A stretch of DNA of 18,750 bases from Actinomycetes bacterium (lineage in GTDB: Bacteria > Actinomycetota > Actinomycetes > Propionibacteriales > Nocardioidaceae). The position numbers and the translations under genes are program-made. The stretch covers positions 1 through 18,750 of the forward strand of contig JAEZEJ010000087.1 of the NCBI GenBank assembly GCA_023417775.1. Reading direction: 5' to 3'. Shown one piece after another: positions 7,002 to 14,210 of the stretch; position 1 is the first letter of the stretch; each line of letters opens with the position of its first letter. The notes under the pieces are model-generated. The model was not told the origin of the DNA and ran no database searches. It saw only the letters and a program-made list of their open reading frames with translations.

Positions 7002-8054
7002 ATGTCCGCCGTCCCGCGTCCGCGTGCCGTGTTCGACCGGATCCCCGCCTATCGTGCCGGGAGGCCGGCGCCCGATGAGGCGCACAAGCTGTCGAGCAAT
7101 GAGAACCCGTTCGCCCCTCTGCCCGGCGTCGTCGAGGCCGCGGCGCGCCAGCTCACGCGGATGAACCGTTATCCCGATGCGGGCATGTCCCGGCTCTACG
7201 CGGCCGTGGGCGCTCAGCTCGACGTCGATGAGGAGCGGCTGGCGGCGGGCACGGGATCGGTCGGTGCGCTGTTCACCTTGCTGGCCGCCTTCTGCGATCC
7301 CGGCGACGAGGTCGTCTACGCATGGCGCAGCTTCGAGGCCTATCCGATCGGGGTGGAGCTCGCGGGGGCCACCGCGGTGGCCGTGCCGCTGCGCCCCGAT
7401 GCCACGCACGACCTCGTCGCGATGGCGGAGGCCGTCACGGAGCGCACCCGGGTCGTCCTGATCTGCACGCCCAATAACCCCACCGGCCCGGCCGTCGGGC
7501 GGGACGAGTTGGAGACCTTCCTGGCGCGGATCCCCTCGCGGGTCCTGGTGGTGATCGACGAGGCCTATCTGGAGTTCGTGCGCGACCTGGACGCCGCCTC
7601 CGGACTGGACGCGCTCGCCCGGCACGACCAGGTCGTGGTCCTGCGCACCTTCTCCAAGGCCTACGGCCTCGCCGGACTACGGGTCGGCTATCTGGTGGCT
7701 CATCCCGAGGTGGCGGCGATCGTGCGCAAGGCGACGCCCCCGTTCGCGGTCAGCGACCTCGCGATCGCCGCGGTCGCGGCGTCACTGGAGGAGATCGACC
7801 AGCTGAACGAGCGGGTCGAGGCGGTCGTGGCCGAGCGCGACGCCCTGGCCGGGGCGCTGCGTGCGGACGGCTGGCAGGTGCCGGTATCGCACACCAACTT
7901 CGTCTGGCTGCCGCTCGGCGCCGACAGCCTCGACTTCGCCGAGCACGTCTGGCCGGTGTCCGTGCGGCCGTTCCCGGGAGAGGGCGTACGAGTCACCGTC
8001 GGTGATCCGGCTGTCAACGCCGAGTTCCTCCGCCGGGTCGCCGCATGGCGCTAG
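7002..8054 (+). CDS. hisC: Histidinol-phosphate/aromatic aminotransferase (HisC2/Pat type)
   Basis: 350-residue class I/II pyridoxal-phosphate aminotransferase. Landmarks: KLSSNENPFAPLP near the N-terminus (29-41), NRYPDAG (55-61), YAWRSFEAYP (106-115), CTPNNPTGP (155-163), Asp186 in VIDEAYLEFVRD, the cofactor lysine Lys219 in RTFSKAYGLAGLRVGY, and TNFVWLPLG near the C-terminus. These match, nearly string for string, the second HisC-type enzyme of Mycobacterium (HisC2/Pat), which transfers amino groups to aromatic keto acids or histidinol phosphate. There is no his-operon neighbour, so phenylalanine/aromatic aminotransferase is as likely as a histidine role. The promoter looks leaderless. The TAG stop shares its CTAG with the stop of the convergent gene. 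Confidence 0.92.
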   Translation: MSAVPRPRAVFDRIPAYRAGRPAPDEAHKLSSNENPFAPLPGVVEAAARQLTRMNRYPDAGMSRLYAAVGAQLDVDEERLAAGTGSVGALFTLLAAFCDPGDEVVYAWRSFEAYPIGVELAGATAVAVPLRPDATHDLVAMAEAVTERTRVVLICTPNNPTGPAVGRDELETFLARIPSRVLVVIDEAYLEFVRDLDAASGLDALARHDQVVVLRTFSKAYGLAGLRVGYLVAHPEVAAIVRKATPPFAVSDLAIAAVAASLEEIDQLNERVEAVVAERDALAGALRADGWQVPVSHTNFVWLPLGADSLDFAEHVWPVSVRPFPGEGVRVTVGDPAVNAEFLRRVAAWR

Positions 8055-8638
8055 CGCGCGCTCGGCTGGTACGTCAGCTCCAGGGTGCGCCCGTCGAGCA
8101 CGCGGCTCTCCAGTAGGTCGAGGTCGAGGTCGCCCGCTCCCGCGAAGATCGGACTGACCCCGGTGCGGGCCGAGACGACCGGGAATATCGTGACCTGGAT
8201 GCGGTCGACGAGGCCCGCCGCGAGCAGTGACCAGTTCAGCGACAGGCTGGCCTGCGAGCGGAGAGGAACCTCGGACGTCTCCTTCAGCCCGCGGACGGCC
8301 TCGATCGCATCGCCACTCTCGATCCTCGCATCCGGCCAGCCCAGCGTGTCGTGCAAGGTCGACGACATGACGACGGCCGGTGTCCCGCGCAGACGCACAT
8401 TCCATTCGTCGAGGGCATGCGGATCGACGCCCGCGCTGAAGATGCCCGCCACCTCGCGGAACGTGGTCGCCCCATAGACCATGAGCTGGGGAGCGGCGAA
8501 GAGCTCGGAACGCCGTTCGAGGAGTTCGCGGCCCTGTCTGCTCCAGTAGCCGCCCCACTCGGCCTCGCCGGGTGGCATCGCATAGGACCCGTACCCATCG
8601 AGGGTCGAGAACACATCCCAGGTGTAGGTCGCCGTCAT
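8051..8638 (-). CDS. Dihydrofolate-reductase-fold protein (RibD C-terminal domain family)
   Basis: 195-residue single-domain member of the RibD-C/DHFR-like family. Features: the N-terminal DVFSTLDGYGSY motif (substrate side, standing where RibD has SLDG), the nucleotide-side MVYGATTFREVA, and a C-terminal AAGLVDRIQVTIFPVVS segment followed by SPIFAGAGDLDLDLLESR. The usual glycine-rich NADPH loop before the GLVD motif reads RSQASLSLNWSLL, so cofactor binding may be atypical; related actinobacterial proteins have a similar S-L-S-x-N string. Many such stand-alone proteins have no assigned reaction, so only a reductase fold is claimed. A good AAGGAG ribosome site lies 7 bases before the ATG. The stop codon overlaps that of the aminotransferase. 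Confidence 0.85.
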   Translation of the reverse strand: MTATYTWDVFSTLDGYGSYAMPPGEAEWGGYWSRQGRELLERRSELFAAPQLMVYGATTFREVAGIFSAGVDPHALDEWNVRLRGTPAVVMSSTLHDTLGWPDARIESGDAIEAVRGLKETSEVPLRSQASLSLNWSLLAAGLVDRIQVTIFPVVSARTGVSPIFAGAGDLDLDLLESRVLDGRTLELTYQPSAR

Positions 8639-8741
8639 GGCGCGGCTCCTTCGACTCGAATACCCCTCCCCGGATCACACCAGATCGTCGGCCGCGGTGC
8701 CACCGTAGATCGGATCGGTCCGAGGAGACGCGCACGAGGAC

Positions 8742-8771
8742 CTGGCATCGCGGAGCGGCGGCGGTTACGCT
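8742..8771 (+). promoter_or_regulatory. Candidate promoter of the 2-oxoacid dehydrogenase operon
   Basis: A TANNNT hexamer TACGCT (8766-8771) follows a weak CTGGCA (8742-8747) at an 18-base spacing. Transcription would begin near 8778, at the edge of the CRP/GlxR-type palindrome 8777-8802, so that a bound factor would block it. A start further downstream is also possible, and then the site would act from upstream. The choice cannot be made from sequence. Confidence 0.3.
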
Positions 8772-8776
8772 GATCT

Positions 8777-8802
8777 CACGATGTGAGCACGGTCACATCG
8801 TG
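8777..8802. promoter_or_regulatory. CRP/GlxR-type operator upstream of the bkd operon
   Basis: A perfect 10-bp inverted repeat, CACGATGTGA and TCACATCGTG, flanks a 6-base spacer GCACGG. Its centre TGTGA-N6-TCACA (8782-8797) is an exact match to the CRP consensus and to the outer bases of the GlxR motif of Corynebacterium. It lies 82 bases upstream of the E1-alpha start and 138 bases upstream of the divergent reductase gene's start. The simplest reading is cAMP-CRP/GlxR-type control of 2-oxoacid oxidation. Confidence 0.65.
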
Positions 8803-8884
8803 GCGCACCCGATTCCGCCACCCCTGGAATCAGCGCCCCAGACACCGCCGGCGGCACCCCGCCGGGCGGCGATTGGAGGATCCC

Positions 8885-10015
8885 ATGACCCTGCCGATGA
8901 CCCCGCAACCCGGCGCGCTCGCCGGCGAGCACGATCTCGTCCAGCTGCTCGCCCCCGATGGCACGCGCCGCCACGACCCCCGCTACCCGCTCGACGCGGA
9001 CCGCGAGCTCATCGAGTCCTGGTACCGCGATCTCGTCCTCGCCCGGCGCATCGACACCGAGGCCTTCGCCCTCCAGCGGCACGGGGAGCTCGGCCTCTGG
9101 CCACCCGCCCTCGGCCAGGAGGCCGCCCAGATCGGCTCCGGCCGTGCCCTCCGCGATCAGGACTTCGCCTTCCCGACCTATCGCCAGCACGGTGTCGCCT
9201 ACTGTCGCGGCATCGATCCGGCCCTGCTGCTCGGTGTCTTCCGCGGCACCGAGCTCGGCGGCTGGGACCCGCAGGAATATCACTACGCCCTGCCGCAGAT
9301 CATCATCGGCGCCCAGACCCTCCATGCCACCGGCTATGCGATGGGCCTGCTGCTCGATGGCGTGGTCGGGCACGGCGATCTCGACCGCGATGCCGCGGCC
9401 ATCGCCTATCTCGGCGACGGCGCCACCAGCCAGGGGGATGTCGCCGAGGCCTTCGTCTGGGCCGCGTCCTATCAGGCACCGGTCGTGTTCTTCTGCGAGA
9501 ACAACCAGTACGCGATCTCGGTCCCGCTCGAGCGGCAGACGCGCGTCCCGATCGCCCAGCGTGCGTCCGGCTTCGGCTTCGAGGGGGTGCGGGTCGACGG
9601 CAATGACGTGCTGGCCTGTTACGCGGTGACCCGTGCGGCCCTCGACGACGCTCGGGGCGGGCACGGGCCGACTCTCATCGAGGCCGTCACCTATCGGGTC
9701 GGCGCCCACACCACCTCGGACGACCCCACGCGCTATCGCGAGCAGCACGAGACCGACACCTGGCGGGCGAAGGATCCGATCGACCGGGTGCGTCGTCATC
9801 TGGAGCGGGAGGGGACCGAGGACGCCTTCTTCGCCGCGGTCGAGGCCGAGGCCGACCAGCTCGGAGCGCATCTGCGCGAGGTGTGCGGCCGGCTCCCCGA
9901 GCCCGACCTCGCCGCCCTGTTCGAGCACGTGCACACCGATCTGCCCGGGGAGCTCGCGCGTCAGCGCGACGATGTCATCGCCTGGCAGGCCGCCGAGGAA
10001 GGAGGTGCGCGATGA
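8885..10015 (+). CDS. bkdA: Branched-chain-type 2-oxoacid dehydrogenase E1 component, alpha subunit
   Basis: 376-residue thiamine-diphosphate E1-alpha subunit, which with E1-beta decarboxylates a 2-oxoacid and acylates the lipoyl group of E2. Visible: LALARRID-like helix VLARRIDTEAFALQRHGELG (51-70), LGQEAAQIG (77-84), DFAFPTYRQHG (93-103), the cofactor motif GDGATSQGD (177-185) ending at ENNQYAIS (205-212), and the loop RVGAHTTSDDPTRYR (271-285) that binds the partner and cofactor phosphate. The start is the ATG at 8885, with GGAGG five bases before it; 34 more in-frame codons upstream are rejected because they run through untranslated-looking sequence. The stop overlaps the next start (ATGA). 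Sequence type is closer to branched-chain/acetoin than to actinobacterial AceE pyruvate dehydrogenase; the substrate is inferred. Confidence 0.93.
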   Translation: MTLPMTPQPGALAGEHDLVQLLAPDGTRRHDPRYPLDADRELIESWYRDLVLARRIDTEAFALQRHGELGLWPPALGQEAAQIGSGRALRDQDFAFPTYRQHGVAYCRGIDPALLLGVFRGTELGGWDPQEYHYALPQIIIGAQTLHATGYAMGLLLDGVVGHGDLDRDAAAIAYLGDGATSQGDVAEAFVWAASYQAPVVFFCENNQYAISVPLERQTRVPIAQRASGFGFEGVRVDGNDVLACYAVTRAALDDARGGHGPTLIEAVTYRVGAHTTSDDPTRYREQHETDTWRAKDPIDRVRRHLEREGTEDAFFAAVEAEADQLGAHLREVCGRLPEPDLAALFEHVHTDLPGELARQRDDVIAWQAAEEGGAR

Positions 10016-10989
10016 CTGCCACGATGACGCTGGGAGCGGCGATCAACGCCGGTCTGCGGGTGGCCATGGAGCGTGACGACAAGGTCGTGCTCATGGGTGA
10101 GGACATCGGCCGTCTCGGCGGTGTCTTCCGGGTCACGGACGCGCTGCAGAAGGACTTCGGCGCCCATCGCGTCATGGACTCGCCACTCGGCGAGGCCGGG
10201 ATCATGGGCACCGCGGTGGGGCTCACTGCACGCGGCTTCCGGCCGGTCGTCGAGATCCAGTTCGACGGCTTCGTCTATCCCGCCTACGACCAGCTCGTCG
10301 CCCAGGTCGCCCGTCTGCACTTCCGCAGCGCCGGTCGGATCCGGGTGCCGATGGTCATCCGGATCCCCTTCGGCGGCGGCATCGGCGCGGTCGAGCATCA
10401 CTCGGAGAGCCCTGAGGCGCAGTTCGCGCTGACGGCGGGGCTCAAAGTGGTCTCGTGCTCCACTCCGCATGACGCGTACTGGATGATCCAGCAGGCGATC
10501 GCCTCCGACGATCCCGTCGTCTTCATGGAGCCCAAGCGCCGGTACTGGGAGTCCGGCGAGGTCGATACCGGCGATGCGGGCATCGATCTGTGGTCCTCGG
10601 CGGTCCGGCGGTCCGGCACCGATGCGACCGTCATCGCCTACGGGCCGATGGTCAAGACCTGCCTCGACGCCGCGGTGGCGGCCGCCGATGAGGGCCTGGA
10701 ACTCGAGGTCATCGATCTGCGGTCGCTGTCGCCCCTGGACCTCGAGCCGGTGTTCGCCTCGGTGCGCCGCACCGGCAAGGCGGTCGTGGTCCATGAGGCA
10801 CAGCGGACCCTCGGCCTGGGAGCCGAGCTGAGCGCGCGGATCACCGAGGAGTGCTTCTACTCGCTCGAGGCTCCCGTGCAGCGCGTGACCGGCTACGACC
10901 TGCCGTACCCGCCGAGCCGGGTGGAATCGGAGTTCCTGCCCGGGGTCGATCGCATCCTCGATGCCGTCGACACGGCGAGGGGGTTCTGA
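10012..10989 (+). CDS. bkdB: Branched-chain-type 2-oxoacid dehydrogenase E1 component, beta subunit
   Basis: 325-residue E1-beta subunit, which completes the thiamine-diphosphate site of the alpha2-beta2 E1. Conserved points: VLMGEDIGRLGGVFRVT (26-42), the cofactor-activating Glu61 in SPLGEAGIMGTAVG, EIQFDGFVYPAYDQ (81-94), GGGIGAVEHHSESPEAQF (121-138), and a C-terminal transketolase domain (about 200-320) with VVHEAQRTLGLGAE. The ATG at 10012 overlaps the E1-alpha stop and has a strong AAGGAGG ribosome site at 9999-10005; a longer in-frame start inside E1-alpha is rejected. The stop overlaps the E2 start by one base (TGATG), so the three subunits are translationally coupled, fitting the fixed stoichiometry needed for the complex. 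Confidence 0.94.
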   Translation: MTATMTLGAAINAGLRVAMERDDKVVLMGEDIGRLGGVFRVTDALQKDFGAHRVMDSPLGEAGIMGTAVGLTARGFRPVVEIQFDGFVYPAYDQLVAQVARLHFRSAGRIRVPMVIRIPFGGGIGAVEHHSESPEAQFALTAGLKVVSCSTPHDAYWMIQQAIASDDPVVFMEPKRRYWESGEVDTGDAGIDLWSSAVRRSGTDATVIAYGPMVKTCLDAAVAAADEGLELEVIDLRSLSPLDLEPVFASVRRTGKAVVVHEAQRTLGLGAELSARITEECFYSLEAPVQRVTGYDLPYPPSRVESEFLPGVDRILDAVDTARGF

Positions 10990-12227
10990 TGCCCGAGTTC
11001 CGGCTGCCCGATGTGGGCGAGGGCCTGACCGAGGCCGATATCGTCACCTGGCGGGTCGCCCCGGGGGACGAGGTGCGGGTCAACGATGTGCTGGTCGACA
11101 TCGAGACGGCCAAGTCCATCGTCGAGCTGCCGAGTCCGTTCGCTGGGGTCGTGGGGGAGCTGCTGGCGAGCGAGGGAGACACGGTCGCGGTCGGCGTGCC
11201 GATCGTGCGGATCGAGGCGGCCGATGCGGAGCCTCGGACCCCGGTGCTCGTCGGCTACGGTCCCCGCGAGGAGAAGCCCGGTGGTCGACGTCGGCGTCGA
11301 CCGAGATCCGATGCGCCCCCGGCCGCCGAGAGCGTGCCGGTGGAGCCGGAGCGAGTGGCGTCGGTCGTCGCGCTCGCCAAACCTCCCGTGCGCAAGTTCG
11401 CGAAGGATCACGGCGTCGACCTGCGGGCCGTCACGCCGGCGGACTCGTCCGGCATCGTGACCCGTGCCGACGTGGAGAAGGCGCTGCACCCGTCCGCCGA
11501 CCCGCGACCCGGGGCTGCCCCAGCCGACGGTGAGCGGCGTGTCTCGATCGCCGGGGTGCGCAAACGGACGGCCGAGGCGATGGTGGCATCGGCCTTCACC
11601 GCCCCGCACGTCACGGAATGGGTCACCGTCGATGTCAGCGCCGCGATGGAGCTGCTCGACGGGCTGCGCTCCGATCGTGCCTTCGCCGAGGTGACGGTGA
11701 CCCCGACGGCGCTGGTCGCCAAGGCGGTCTGCCTGGCCTTGGGTCGCACGCCCGATCTCCACGCCCGCTGGGACGAGGGCGCGCAGGAGATCGTCTTCCC
11801 CGCCCACGTGGGCCTCGGCATCGCCGCCGCCACCGAGCGAGGGCTGCTGGTGCCGGTCGTGCCCGATGCCGACACGCTCGCCCTGCCCGATCTCGCCGGA
11901 CAGATCGCCGAGCTGGTGCGGACGGCGCGCGAGGGTGGACTGCAGCCGGCACAGATGAGCGGCGGCACCTTCACGATCACCAATGTGGGGGTCTTCGGCG
12001 TCGATGCGGGCACGCCGATCCTCAACCCGGGGCAGTCGGGCATCCTCGCGGTGGGCTCGATCGAGCGTCGGCCGTGGGTCGACGAGGAGGACCGCATCGT
12101 GCCGCGATGGGTCACGACCCTCGCCTGCAGCTTCGATCACCGGGTGGTCGACGGCGAGCAGGGTTCGCGCTTCCTGGCCGATGTGGCCGCGCTGCTCCGC
12201 GACCCCCGCCGGGCCCTGACCTTCTAG
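10989..12227 (+). CDS. bkdC: Dihydrolipoamide acyltransferase (E2) of the 2-oxoacid dehydrogenase complex
   Basis: 412-residue E2 core enzyme that moves the acyl group from lipoamide to coenzyme A. Domains: one lipoyl domain (1-77) with the lipoyl-lysine Lys42 in DIETAKSIVELPS; a basic, Pro-rich linker; a peripheral subunit-binding domain (about 131-166, KPPVRKFAKDHGVDL...GIVTRADVEKAL) for docking E1 or E3; a second linker; and the acyltransferase domain (about 183-412) with the active-site motif DHRVVDG (383-389: His384, Asp388) and NVGVFGVDAGTPILNPGQSGILAVG. The ATG at 10989 overlaps the E1-beta stop and is preceded by GAGGGGG. No E3 (dihydrolipoyl dehydrogenase) gene follows, so the complex presumably uses an E3 encoded elsewhere. 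One lipoyl domain rather than two or three is usual for branched-chain E2. Confidence 0.94.
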   Translation: MPEFRLPDVGEGLTEADIVTWRVAPGDEVRVNDVLVDIETAKSIVELPSPFAGVVGELLASEGDTVAVGVPIVRIEAADAEPRTPVLVGYGPREEKPGGRRRRRPRSDAPPAAESVPVEPERVASVVALAKPPVRKFAKDHGVDLRAVTPADSSGIVTRADVEKALHPSADPRPGAAPADGERRVSIAGVRKRTAEAMVASAFTAPHVTEWVTVDVSAAMELLDGLRSDRAFAEVTVTPTALVAKAVCLALGRTPDLHARWDEGAQEIVFPAHVGLGIAAATERGLLVPVVPDADTLALPDLAGQIAELVRTAREGGLQPAQMSGGTFTITNVGVFGVDAGTPILNPGQSGILAVGSIERRPWVDEEDRIVPRWVTTLACSFDHRVVDGEQGSRFLADVAALLRDPRRALTF

Positions 12228-12255
12228 CGGCCCATCGACGTGGTCGGGCCAGCCG

Positions 12256-12744
12256 TCAGGAGCCGGGGCGGACCATCATGATGTTGACCGGGCCGCCCTC
12301 GGCCAGGACGCCGACCTCTTCGAAGCCGCGTCCGGAGTGGAAGGCGAGCGAGGCGTCGTTGTGGTCATAGACCTCCAGGCCGATCGGCTTCTCGCCCTCG
12401 ATCGCCTCGTAGAGCTTGGAGGCGACGCCCTTGCGGCGATGATCGGTCGAGACGACGATGCGGTCGAGGTAGACATAGTCGGAGGTCTCGAAGTACTCGT
12501 CGAACCAGCGGTAGCGGCTCGAATCGTAGGCGACCCCGGGAGGAAGGGTGATGACGAAGCCGGCGATGTCACCGTCATCGGTCATGACGAGCGCGTCGTC
12601 AGCCATCTTCACGAGCGCTGCGGTGGCGGCTCGATCGAGAGGACCGACACCCTCCAGGGCATCCTGGTTGATCTCGACGATCGTGTCGAGGTCCTCGTCG
12701 GTGATGGGGCGGATGGTCGTGGTCTGCGTCAGAACTGGGCTCAT
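12256..12744 (-). CDS. GNAT-family N-acetyltransferase
   Basis: 162-residue protein with the GNAT fold, which transfers acetyl groups from acetyl-CoA to an amine. The N-terminus IRPITDEDLDTIVEIN is the usual beta1-alpha1 start. Beta4 and the acetyl-CoA pyrophosphate loop are at about 92-108 (YLDRIVVSTDHRRKGVASKLYE), in which RRKGVA stands for the Q/R-x-x-G-x-G/A signature. The C-terminal LEVYDHNDASLAFHSGRGFEEVGVL is the typical motif B. The substrate is unknown. The gene is convergent with the E2 gene (28 bases between stops) and divergent from the MFS gene across about 120 bases. The ATG at 12744 has a TAACGT -10 box only 9 bases upstream, so the message probably has little or no leader. Confidence 0.88.
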   Translation of the reverse strand: MSPVLTQTTTIRPITDEDLDTIVEINQDALEGVGPLDRAATAALVKMADDALVMTDDGDIAGFVITLPPGVAYDSSRYRWFDEYFETSDYVYLDRIVVSTDHRRKGVASKLYEAIEGEKPIGLEVYDHNDASLAFHSGRGFEEVGVLAEGGPVNIMMVRPGS

Positions 12745-12753
12745 CGTGTCCCG

Positions 12754-12759
12754 ACGTTA
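12754..12759 (-). promoter_or_regulatory. Near-leaderless -10 box for the acetyltransferase gene
   Basis: On the minus strand TAACGT fits TANNNT and ends 9 bases before the ATG at 12744, predicting a leader of about three bases. The ten bases TAACGTCGGG (12750-12759) are identical to those at 4723-4732 before the fructosamine-kinase gene. Confidence 0.4.
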
Positions 12760-12798
12760 TGTCAGTCTGGGGGTTCACGCCAGTCGAATCGGGGGTTA

Positions 12799-12814
12799 AG
12801 TGATCGGAATCACA
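12799..12814. promoter_or_regulatory. CRP/GlxR-like site between acetyltransferase and MFS genes
   Basis: AGTGATCGGAATCACA matches TGTGA-N6-TCACA at 9 of 10 defined positions and has GTGAT/ATCAC inverted arms around CGGA. Its centre is about 58 bases upstream of the predicted MFS transcription start at 12865, close to the usual class I CRP activator position, and about 60 bases upstream of the predicted acetyltransferase start on the other strand. One site could thus serve both genes. Confidence 0.45.
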
Positions 12815-12852
12815 GAAAGTCGGCCGTCTGCGATGCGGCCGGGCGCGCTCCG

Positions 12853-12858
12853 TAGAAT
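12853..12858 (+). promoter_or_regulatory. Leaderless-type -10 box for the MFS gene
   Basis: TAGAAT is a 5 of 6 match to TATAAT. Seven bases beyond its end is 12865, the first base of the second of two adjacent GTG codons. This supports a leaderless message starting at that GTG. The -35 region is not recognisable, as expected for an activator-dependent promoter. Confidence 0.55.
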
Positions 12859-12864
12859 GCCGTG

Positions 12865-14172
12865 GTGAACCAGGCTCCCCGCAATCGTCGCTACCGTGCG
12901 GCGATGCTCGTCTGGGGCGTCGCGGTCACCACCTATCTGCTCGCCGTCTTCCACCGGTCCTCACTGGCCGTCGCCGGACTCGCCGCCTCCGATCGGTTCG
13001 ACATCTCGGCCTCGCAACTCGCGACCTTCACGATGCTCCAGTTGCTCGTCTATGCCGGGATGCAGATCCCGGTGGGACTGCTGGTCGACCGCTTCGGACC
13101 TCGCGCGGTCATGTTGGTGGGCACCATCGTGCTCGCCCTCGCGCAGGTCGGTTTCGCGCTGGCCGACACCTATCCGCTGGCGATCGGGGCGCGCGTCTTC
13201 GTCGGCATCGGCGATGCCATGACCTTCGTGTGCGTGCTGCGGCTCATCAACTCCTGGTTCTCGCCGCGCCGTGTCCCGATCATCACGCAGATCACGGGCC
13301 CGATCGGCCAGGTCGGCGCCATCGTGGCCGCGGCGCCGATGACCTGGGCGCTCGGCACGCTCGGCTGGACCTCGGCGTATCTGATCGCGGCCTCGGTCAG
13401 TCTCGTCGCAGCGGTGGCCGTCGCGCTCGTCGTGCGCGACGAACCGACGCGCCGCAGCGCACGCGGGGCGAAGCTGTCGTGGAGCAATATCCGGGCGAGC
13501 CTCACCGCCTCCTGGGCCCATCCGGGCACGCGGCTGGGATTCTGGTCGCATTTCACCACCCAGTTCAGCTCCACCTGCCTCGGCCTGCTGTGGGGATTCC
13601 CGTTCTTCGTGCGAGGCGAGGGCACGAGTGAGGGCTTCGCGAATGTCCTGCTGACGGTGATGGTGCTGGCGGTCATCGCGGCCGGTCCGGTGCTCGGGTG
13701 GTTCGTCGGGGCGTACCAGTGGCATCGCTCCTCCCTCGTGCTGGCGATCGTCTGGGCGATGGTGTTCATGTGGACCGTGGTGCTGGCATGGCCCGGCAGC
13801 GCCCCGGGCTGGCTCCTGGTGCTCCTCGTGATCGTGGTGGGCGTGGGCGGACCGGCGTCGATGATCGGCTTCGACCTCGGACGCACGTCCAATCCGATCG
13901 AACGACTGGCCAGCGCCACGGGCATCATCAACCAGGGCGGCTTCACCGCCAGCCTGGTGCTGGTGGTCGCGATCGGGGTCATCCTCGACCTCGCCTCGCC
14001 CGCCTCCGGCACCTATACGCCGCGAGCGTTCATGCTCGCGATGAGCTTCCAGTACGTCCTCTGGGGCATCGGGCTGGTCCAGATCTGGCGCTATCGGCAC
14101 AAGGCACGCCACTATCTGCGCGAGGACTACCCCGACCAGTGGAGCCGCTGGTCCAAGCACGAGCCTGACTGA
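12865..14172 (+). CDS. Major facilitator superfamily transporter
   Basis: 435-residue transporter with about 12 membrane helices in two halves separated by a cytoplasmic loop (about residues 190-225, rich in Arg/Ser). The signature between helices 2 and 3, GLLVDRFGPRAVMLVG (71-86 with Asp75, Arg76, Gly78, Arg80), is the MFS motif A. The N-terminal AVFHRSSLAVAG and later NSWFSPRRVPIITQITGPIGQVG resemble the anion/organic-acid-type MFS porters, but I cannot assign a substrate. Two GTG codons are adjacent (12862 and 12865); I prefer 12865 because the TAGAAT -10 box puts the transcription start exactly there. A CRP/GlxR-like site upstream suggests catabolite-linked control. It converges on the dehydrogenase gene, with 38 bases between stops. 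Confidence 0.88.
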   Translation: MNQAPRNRRYRAAMLVWGVAVTTYLLAVFHRSSLAVAGLAASDRFDISASQLATFTMLQLLVYAGMQIPVGLLVDRFGPRAVMLVGTIVLALAQVGFALADTYPLAIGARVFVGIGDAMTFVCVLRLINSWFSPRRVPIITQITGPIGQVGAIVAAAPMTWALGTLGWTSAYLIAASVSLVAAVAVALVVRDEPTRRSARGAKLSWSNIRASLTASWAHPGTRLGFWSHFTTQFSSTCLGLLWGFPFFVRGEGTSEGFANVLLTVMVLAVIAAGPVLGWFVGAYQWHRSSLVLAIVWAMVFMWTVVLAWPGSAPGWLLVLLVIVVGVGGPASMIGFDLGRTSNPIERLASATGIINQGGFTASLVLVVAIGVILDLASPASGTYTPRAFMLAMSFQYVLWGIGLVQIWRYRHKARHYLREDYPDQWSRWSKHEPD

Positions 14173-14210
14173 CGGGCCGAGGCGCAGGGCTCGACGGCGG
14201 AGCTCGCCGC

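Noticed and set aside
5822..7003. A 520-codon minus-strand frame that joins the holin-family protein to an upstream extension
   Set aside because: The extension lies over the DMT transporter in another frame and reads as Arg/Pro-rich nonsense. The real protein is the last 126 residues.
12229..12250. GGCCC/GGGCC stem between the convergent E2 and acetyltransferase stops as a bidirectional terminator
   Set aside because: Only five base pairs with a 12-base loop and no T-run on either strand; expected by chance at this base composition.
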